NCBI GenBank assembly: GCA_023212645.1
Contig: JALBYC010000010.1
Span: forward strand, 310,001-374,000
Direction of reading: 5' to 3'
Source: Farysia itapuensis
Lineage: Eukaryota; Basidiomycota; Ustilaginomycetes; Ustilaginales; Ustilaginaceae
DNA: 64,000 bases
Part shown: in pieces, positions 59,094 through 64,000 of the stretch
How the letters are laid out: the number at the start of each line of letters is the position of its first letter
Position numbering within the stretch: position 1 is the first letter of the stretch
The notes under the pieces: generated by a model
Databases searched by the model: none
Seen by the model: the letters and a program-made list of their open reading frames with translations, nothing else
What the model was told of the DNA's origin: nothing
Program-made: the position numbers and the translations under genes

Positions 59094-60419
59094 ATGGCTC
59101 GGGCCATGGCTCTAAATATTCGTGCTGGGCAATTTGGTTGTAATGTTCCTACGGCACTACCAACGATGCCGCAAGAGACCTTGTCCCTGCCACCGGTGTA
59201 CTGCCTGGTGGGAGCGTATCGACTGGCACATGACCCACTTCTGTGGAAACCCATGTGGGCCAAATGTTCCAAAGCCACCAAACAAGCAGCTATCATGGGC
59301 ATCCTATGGCTCGTCCTCACCTGGCCGATCCAGCGGCTATTCGTGCACTACTTCATGTCGGCATCCGCCTCGGTCACCGGGGTTAAAGCGTTGTACGAGA
59401 CGGTGGTCCAGACGGCCGATGTGACTGACGACAATCTGCCGTTCCGTATCCCTGTCCCCGGCTTCCAGACTTTTGCGACATTTACGTTTGTCCTGAGCCA
59501 AGTGCACGCCATCATGGAGTTCTGGCTGCGACGCAAGCTCAAAGAGTGCCGCAATACGGCGTACATCTCTACAGTCAAGTCGCGAGGCAAGTCGGCTGAC
59601 TGGTGGACCGAGTACGTCGAAGAATTCTCCAATCCGCCGACGCAAAAGGCCATCAAAGGCGCCAAGAAGCAGGGCTTATACCTCAAGCTGGCCAGCCCCA
59701 TGATCCGCTTCATCATCCTCAAAGGTAAGCCTGCTGCCAGCTTTACACACCCCATGTTCTCCACACACTGACGTTGCCTTCACCAGTGTTTTTGTTGCCG
59801 ATGGACTTTGTGCCGTTGTTCGGCATGGCGCTGGGTGCAGCTATCCGATCGCTGTCGTACGGTCGCCTGCTGCACAAGTCGTTCTTTGAAGCCAAGCGTA
59901 TGTCGCCCATGCAGATCGAGCTGTGGGTGACTGAAAGACAGTTTCACTATCGATCGTTTGGCTTCTTTGCTGCTTTGCTCGAACGCATACCTCTGATTGG
60001 AATGGCATTCTCTGTCTCCAATCAGATCGGTGCGGCCATGTGGGCCCATGACCTCGAGAAAAAGCAGCAAAGGGTGCGCGAAGCGGGGGAAAGCGGCAAA
60101 GTAGAGTACGTCAACAAGCCGACGATCAAGAAGCTCTACAAAGAAGCGCAGAAAGTCGACCATCAAGACATCCCCGCGCTCGTCGAGAACGAGGCGGCAA
60201 AAGGTGCGCCCGTCAGAACAGATCATTTTGCTGGTGAGGGTCTAGCCGTGCTCCGATCCCATGTTGGGGCCGGACAGAGCAGTTGCGAGAGAACAGCAGT
60301 GTTCACCCATCTTTCGTTTACTTTTCCTCTGAAACTCATTAGCCCAGGAACAAGTTCCCGGAATGCTACCCGAACAGTCTTTCAAGCAACGAAGCGCAAC
60401 GTCCCACCAACAGAACTGA
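59094..60419 (+). CDS. EI24/Rrt8-like multi-pass membrane protein
   Basis: This multi-pass membrane protein resembles the fungal EI24-domain proteins (Rrt8/Lds group, ER or lipid-droplet linked); the family call is tentative. Exons 59094-59724 and 59787-60233 are well supported, with a 62-base phase 1 intron that joins FIILK to VFLLPMDFVPLFGM. Four hydrophobic segments are visible (IMGILWLVLTWPIQRLF, FATFTFVLSQVHAIMEF, MIRFIILK to MALGAAI, IPLIGMAFSVSNQIG). I infer a third exon 60343-60419 after a 109-base GTGAGG intron with a pyrimidine-rich 3' end. It gives a stop and a 384-residue protein. Unspliced, the frame reads straight into the UreD sequence. The start may instead be 59166. Confidence 0.6.
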
Positions 60420-61453
60420 CCGAACGGGGCGGTCCGTCAATAGCAGACGAAACCAGGGAGCAAGGTGTGGTATCAGAAGTGGCAAAGGCAGTAGCTGCAC
60501 TCTACGTAGTAGGATACGGTGGCGGGTTGATCAGTGGTGATAAGGTGGAACTGGACGTGGACGTGGGTCACTTTTGCACCATGCTTGTCCTCACTCAGGG
60601 CAGCACGAAAGTGTTTAAGCGCCGACATACGCGGCCTACCGCGACAGTCAGCACCGCTTCCAATACCACGTCGTCAGTACCGCTCGAGATCATGACGACT
60701 CGGCAGAGTCTTCGATTTCTGGTGCGACCGAACGCGACTTTGGTCCTACTGCCGGATCCAGTGACGTGCTATGCAGCGTCACGCTATGATCAGGTCCAGC
60801 GGTTCGACGTGCGTTGTCGGTCGACCAGTTCGTTGATCGTACTCGATTGGATCACGCCGGGACGAACAGCGGTACGAGAGTCTTCCTCTGCAGCAATAGA
60901 GGATGCGGGCAGGAGAAGTTATGCCACAGATCCACGCAGCGCCGAGCTGTGGGCGTTTGAAGAATACCGATCACGCAACGAAGTGCGTGTGCAAGGCGAG
61001 GTGGTTGCACGCGATATCCTGCTTCTCGACCAAGACCTGGAACGTGATGTCCGTATCCGCACCCACGAAGCCACAAGCGAGACAAAATCGTCCAATCGCA
61101 CCTGGCTCGAAACCGACCTAGCGCGGCGGAACAACCCGTACGCGTGCTACGCAACACTGCTACTCTACGGCCCAGACGCGCGGAAACTGATCTACCATCT
61201 CTCCTCCGAGTTCCAACAGATCCAGCAGCGCACGACGACGACGTGTGCGCCGCTGATCTGGAGCATGAGTCTCGTAGAGCGCGAGGTACAGACGCTAGTC
61301 AGTGTGGATGTAGACCCCGGTATGGCAGTTGTCCGCATTGCAGGGCAGACGACCGAACATGTCCGCACCTGGCTACGCACCCACCTCGCCTCCCCGCACG
61401 CAGCACTACACTCCACGCTCGGTCCAGACCTCCTCCGTCAAGCTCTCGGCTAA
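60221..61453 (+). CDS. Urease accessory protein UreD (5' end unresolved)
   Basis: The UreD/UreH family helps UreF and UreG load nickel into urease. Landmarks here: an N-terminal FPLKLISP strand near 60324-60350, GGLISGDKVELDVDVGHF near 60522 and TQGSTKVFK near 60596. The domain then runs to the stop at 61453, about 410 residues from 60221, with poorly conserved inserts. The listed start is the approximate edge of homology, not a start codon. The frame is open backwards through the last long exon of the EI24-like gene, and the nearest in-frame ATG (60038) lies inside that membrane protein. UreD may have an unseen upstream exon joining at the acceptors near 60216 or 60221, or may be made as a fusion. 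No urease gene lies in this window. Confidence 0.7.
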   Translation, partial: DHFAGEGLAVLRSHVGAGQSSCERTAVFTHLSFTFPLKLISPGTSSRNATRTVFQATKRNVPPTELTERGGPSIADETREQGVVSEVAKAVAALYVVGYGGGLISGDKVELDVDVGHFCTMLVLTQGSTKVFKRRHTRPTATVSTASNTTSSVPLEIMTTRQSLRFLVRPNATLVLLPDPVTCYAASRYDQVQRFDVRCRSTSSLIVLDWITPGRTAVRESSSAAIEDAGRRSYATDPRSAELWAFEEYRSRNEVRVQGEVVARDILLLDQDLERDVRIRTHEATSETKSSNRTWLETDLARRNNPYACYATLLLYGPDARKLIYHLSSEFQQIQQRTTTTCAPLIWSMSLVEREVQTLVSVDVDPGMAVVRIAGQTTEHVRTWLRTHLASPHAALHSTLGPDLLRQALG

Positions 61454-61619
61454 ACAATCCACGCCACATATCGTCACTCGATAATTTTCACTAATGCAAA
61501 TGGGGGTATTGCTATTGCCCAGAAAAATGTGAAGATCCTGTTGAGTGTGCTGGAGAGTGTGAGTGTGTTGATGCGCGTTGAGATGTAATGCAGTGCAGAT
61601 ATTGGGGGGCGGGATGCGT

Positions 61620-63479
61620 TCAGGTGGTGCGTTTCTTTTTGCGCGTGGACCATTTGTCACCGAGACCCATGCCAACACCGGAACCAAGGTCGTGCTGGGC
61701 CGATTGGGGTGGGGGATTTGGGTTTGATTTGGGTGGTGTGGATGAGTACGAGGGTGGATTTGTGTCTACCGCGGGCGGGGGGTGATGGAAGTCGTACTGC
61801 GAGCTGGCAGTATCGAGCGGAGTTCCCTGCGGGTATGGCGAGGGAGGGTAGGGTTGCTGGCCGGTGTACCCTCCACTTGCTGGGTTTCCAAACGGCGAGG
61901 GGTACTGTGCTGGGAGCGGGGCGGCTGCGTAGTACTGGTGCTGCTGTTGGTCGCCCATGTCGTGAGTGATGCCGAGACGCGTGCGTCCCTCGTCCATGTA
62001 TTTGCGTTCGGGACCCCACCATCCTGCCAATCTGCCGACACCTTTGCCATGTCGCTTAGGTGCCCGTTGTCCCTGCCCCAACCCACCTCTACGCAACCGC
62101 TGCAGCCTGCGCAACCCAATCCCCGACGTAAGCGCAACCGCGAGGAACGCAACCCCGCTCATGGCCGAAAAGGCAAAATCCATCTCCTCCATCCCCGTGC
62201 GCAGATTCATACCAAATAGTCCCGCCCACAGCGTACCCGCGGAAATGCCCATGGTGGTAATCGAGGTCTTGAGATCGAGCGCCAGCAACTTGTTCCGGTT
62301 GTTGTCCAGAATGAGCTCGACGACTTCCTGGGTGTTGTTAATGTCGGAGCTCAGTTGGCTAGTTTCCGCGGCGACTTCTTCGACTTGTTTGTCGAAGGAT
62401 TCCAAAAGCAGTTCCAGCTCGTCTATGGTTCCTCCGGAAGGGGTATCTTCGGTGGTGGCGTCGTGGTTGCTGGCGGAGGCAGTATTGCTGTTGTGCGAGT
62501 AGGATGTAGCAGAATTGTCGGTCGACGGCGGAGGGGATGAGAGATACATGAGCTGCATGTCTTCTTCGTTTTCCAGCACTTCGACAACCGCATTCTTGAC
62601 GGCTTTGGCACGGCTGAGGAAGCTGTTGAGCTTGCGCGATACTTGGAGCAAGGTGCGCAGCTTCTCGCGGTCCACATCGTCATCAAGCTCGTGGAGAATA
62701 CTCGAAGTCCAATTGCGAACCACATCGAGTTCTATACGCAAAGCGTCGAGCACCGAGACCAAGATGGACTCCAACGCTCTAAATTCGTAGGCCAGCCCTC
62801 CGACTTGGGCATGTGGATTGCACGTCTGGCCTGCAATCTGTTGAAACGGCCGCAAATTGTGCTGCAGATTGTAGACAAAGGCGGAGTGGAGCTGCGAATC
62901 AGTAGAGCCATACGAGTCAAACAGCAGCACTTTGTCTTTTTTGATCATGGCTCGGATGTGCAGGATGTTGACGAGGATGCCGCCACGACGGGCCAAGATG
63001 GTGGGGACCAAGTTTGGGACCCTGCTGTCAATCTTGCGGAGGTCTCGTGGTTCAAGGCCGTGCTCAGAGCACAGCGACGACTTCTTGAAAACGCCCGAAG
63101 TGGATTTTGCGGTTCCAGACGAGTCAAAGATGGTGCAGCGGAGCATGATGTCGGGACTGAGATGTGTTGTGCCTAGTCCTGCGGCAGTCTGAGTGCCTGC
63201 ATTTGGAGGCCGTGGCGGTGGTGGAGGTATTGACGATGAAGATGCGGCCTTTGACGATGGGGCAGACTCAGGCTTAGAAGCTGCTCTGGCCCACGAAGAC
63301 GATGACATGGCTCTGCAAGATGCAATTGGGACGTCACGGCTATGATATCCAATCAGCCTTGTTGGCGCATTTGGACGTTGCGCCACCTCGGATGAAGCAG
63401 CACTTTGTCGAACCGCATTCTGCACCAATTTGCGATGCACGCCGAAGGGTATAGAGCTGAAAAGCGGACGTGGCTTCAT
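61620..63479 (-). CDS. MRS2: Mitochondrial magnesium channel Mrs2 (CorA family)
   Basis: This 619-residue protein matches Mrs2/Lpe10, the CorA-type channel that brings Mg2+ into the mitochondrial matrix. The N-terminal 60 residues are basic and hydroxylated, like a presequence (MKPRPLFSSIPFGVHRKLVQ). The CorA regulatory domain runs from about residue 100 (LRCTIFDSSG) with FEFRALE-like and long coiled-coil helices. The pore signature GMN is in GLFGMNLRTGMEE near residue 423, followed by a second membrane segment (AMSGVAFLAVALTSGIGL). A 150-residue Gly/Pro/Tyr-rich tail follows and is unusually long for the family. The start is the ATG at 63479; the frame extends ten codons to a GTG. Confidence 0.88.
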   Translation of the reverse strand: MKPRPLFSSIPFGVHRKLVQNAVRQSAASSEVAQRPNAPTRLIGYHSRDVPIASCRAMSSSSWARAASKPESAPSSKAASSSSIPPPPPRPPNAGTQTAAGLGTTHLSPDIMLRCTIFDSSGTAKSTSGVFKKSSLCSEHGLEPRDLRKIDSRVPNLVPTILARRGGILVNILHIRAMIKKDKVLLFDSYGSTDSQLHSAFVYNLQHNLRPFQQIAGQTCNPHAQVGGLAYEFRALESILVSVLDALRIELDVVRNWTSSILHELDDDVDREKLRTLLQVSRKLNSFLSRAKAVKNAVVEVLENEEDMQLMYLSSPPPSTDNSATSYSHNSNTASASNHDATTEDTPSGGTIDELELLLESFDKQVEEVAAETSQLSSDINNTQEVVELILDNNRNKLLALDLKTSITTMGISAGTLWAGLFGMNLRTGMEEMDFAFSAMSGVAFLAVALTSGIGLRRLQRLRRGGLGQGQRAPKRHGKGVGRLAGWWGPERKYMDEGRTRLGITHDMGDQQQHQYYAAAPLPAQYPSPFGNPASGGYTGQQPYPPSPYPQGTPLDTASSQYDFHHPPPAVDTNPPSYSSTPPKSNPNPPPQSAQHDLGSGVGMGLGDKWSTRKKKRTT

Positions 63480-64000
63480 CGTCTCTTGTATACAGCAGGT
63501 GGTCGACACAGCTTGGCGAGAGAGGGGACGAGGCGAAGAAGCTGTCCAGGTTATGCATCAAAATGCCAAAATTTGTCAGACTCGGAACACGGGCAAGACG
63601 TTAGAAGCTCTAACAGCTTGAGTCGATTAATAAGTTGGCCAATTTTAGGGACAAAATTGTTTGACACTTTTTAATTGTACGCACCACAGGACAGAGACGG
63701 ACCTTGCTGGGAGCAGACTTGCTTCTTGCAATTGTGCATAGCGTCGATGCCGTAAAGATACGAGCAGCTATACGTGTCTCCCGCAATATGGGAAATAGCA
63801 AGGCTTCTGTGGAAGGCAAGTGAGAATGGCCATTTGGGTGTTGCTTTGTGGCGACACGCGAGATTGACAGACAGACGTGGGCGCGTGTGACAGTCGGAAA
63901 TGTGAATGTGGGAATTGCAATTGTGATTGCTGCCATTAAAGTGTGCGATATCATCGCTCGCGCATCGATCCTTTGCCCATTACCTTCCCCTCCATGCTGC
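63480..64000. other. Intergenic DNA upstream of MRS2
   Basis: These 521 bases are more AT-rich than the genes and probably contain the MRS2 promoter. A 114-codon minus-strand frame (63610-63954) is open, but shows no recognisable domain. No RNA gene was recognised. Confidence 0.55.

Noticed and set aside
63610..63954. 114-codon minus-strand frame with a mildly hydrophobic start and several cysteines
   Set aside because: The N-terminal segment is weak as a signal peptide, cysteines show no regular spacing, and no clear splice model improves it. Transcript data could reopen it.

Overview
This window is compact nuclear DNA from a basidiomycete fungus. It most resembles a smut or related yeast (Ustilaginomycotina). 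That placement is inferred from gene families and architecture, not from a search. Evidence for a fungal nuclear genome: genes sit on both strands at about one per 2 kb, many very long frames have no introns (a 9.3 kb TEL1, a 4.4 kb RRP12-like gene), and the introns present are short (about 55-110 bp) with GTAAGT-type donors. The families are fungal: Spo7, She9/Mdm33, recyclin-1, Hal4-type kinase, NADP-type prephenate dehydrogenase and alpha-isopropylmalate synthase. I saw no transposon, rRNA, tRNA or CRISPR array.

Layout. 0-5 kb: MIS12 kinetochore protein, a small unlabelled cysteine-rich secreted protein, a fatty-acid-hydroxylase-family enzyme and the RNA triphosphatase of mRNA capping. 5-14 kb: TEL1/ATM kinase. 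14-25 kb: prephenate dehydrogenase, V-ATPase subunit D, SPT8 (SAGA), SHE9, RFA3, a DUF1365 protein and a DUF4604 protein. 24-37 kb: an ORT1-like mitochondrial carrier with a very long extra N-terminus, a Rossmann/epoxide-hydrolase fusion, a SET protein and RRP12. 37-46 kb: ribose-5-phosphate isomerase, isopropylmalate synthase, a peroxisomal-type SCP2 protein, recyclin-1 and SPO7. 46-54 kb: WAPL and BIR1 (divergent), a MetE-like protein and an SDR. 54-64 kb: Hal4-type kinase, cyclophilin H, transaldolase, an EI24-like membrane protein overlapping a urease accessory UreD frame, and MRS2 magnesium channel.

Themes. Several genes act in chromosome segregation or DNA maintenance (MIS12, TEL1, RFA3, WAPL, BIR1). 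Three upstream regions in this group carry the hexamer ACGCGT, the core of fungal G1/S (MCB) elements. RKI1 and TAL1 are both non-oxidative pentose phosphate enzymes. Apart from these, the region reads as ordinary housekeeping DNA without an operon-like cluster.

Most notable points: a spliced 78-residue secreted protein with eight cysteines; a probable missed last exon giving recyclin-1 a CaaX end; an EI24-like/UreD locus where one open frame joins two unrelated proteins and splicing may separate them; two large single-frame fusions (carrier and epoxide hydrolase); a PTS1-like ARL end on the SCP2 protein; and a possible mitochondrial leader on RKI1.
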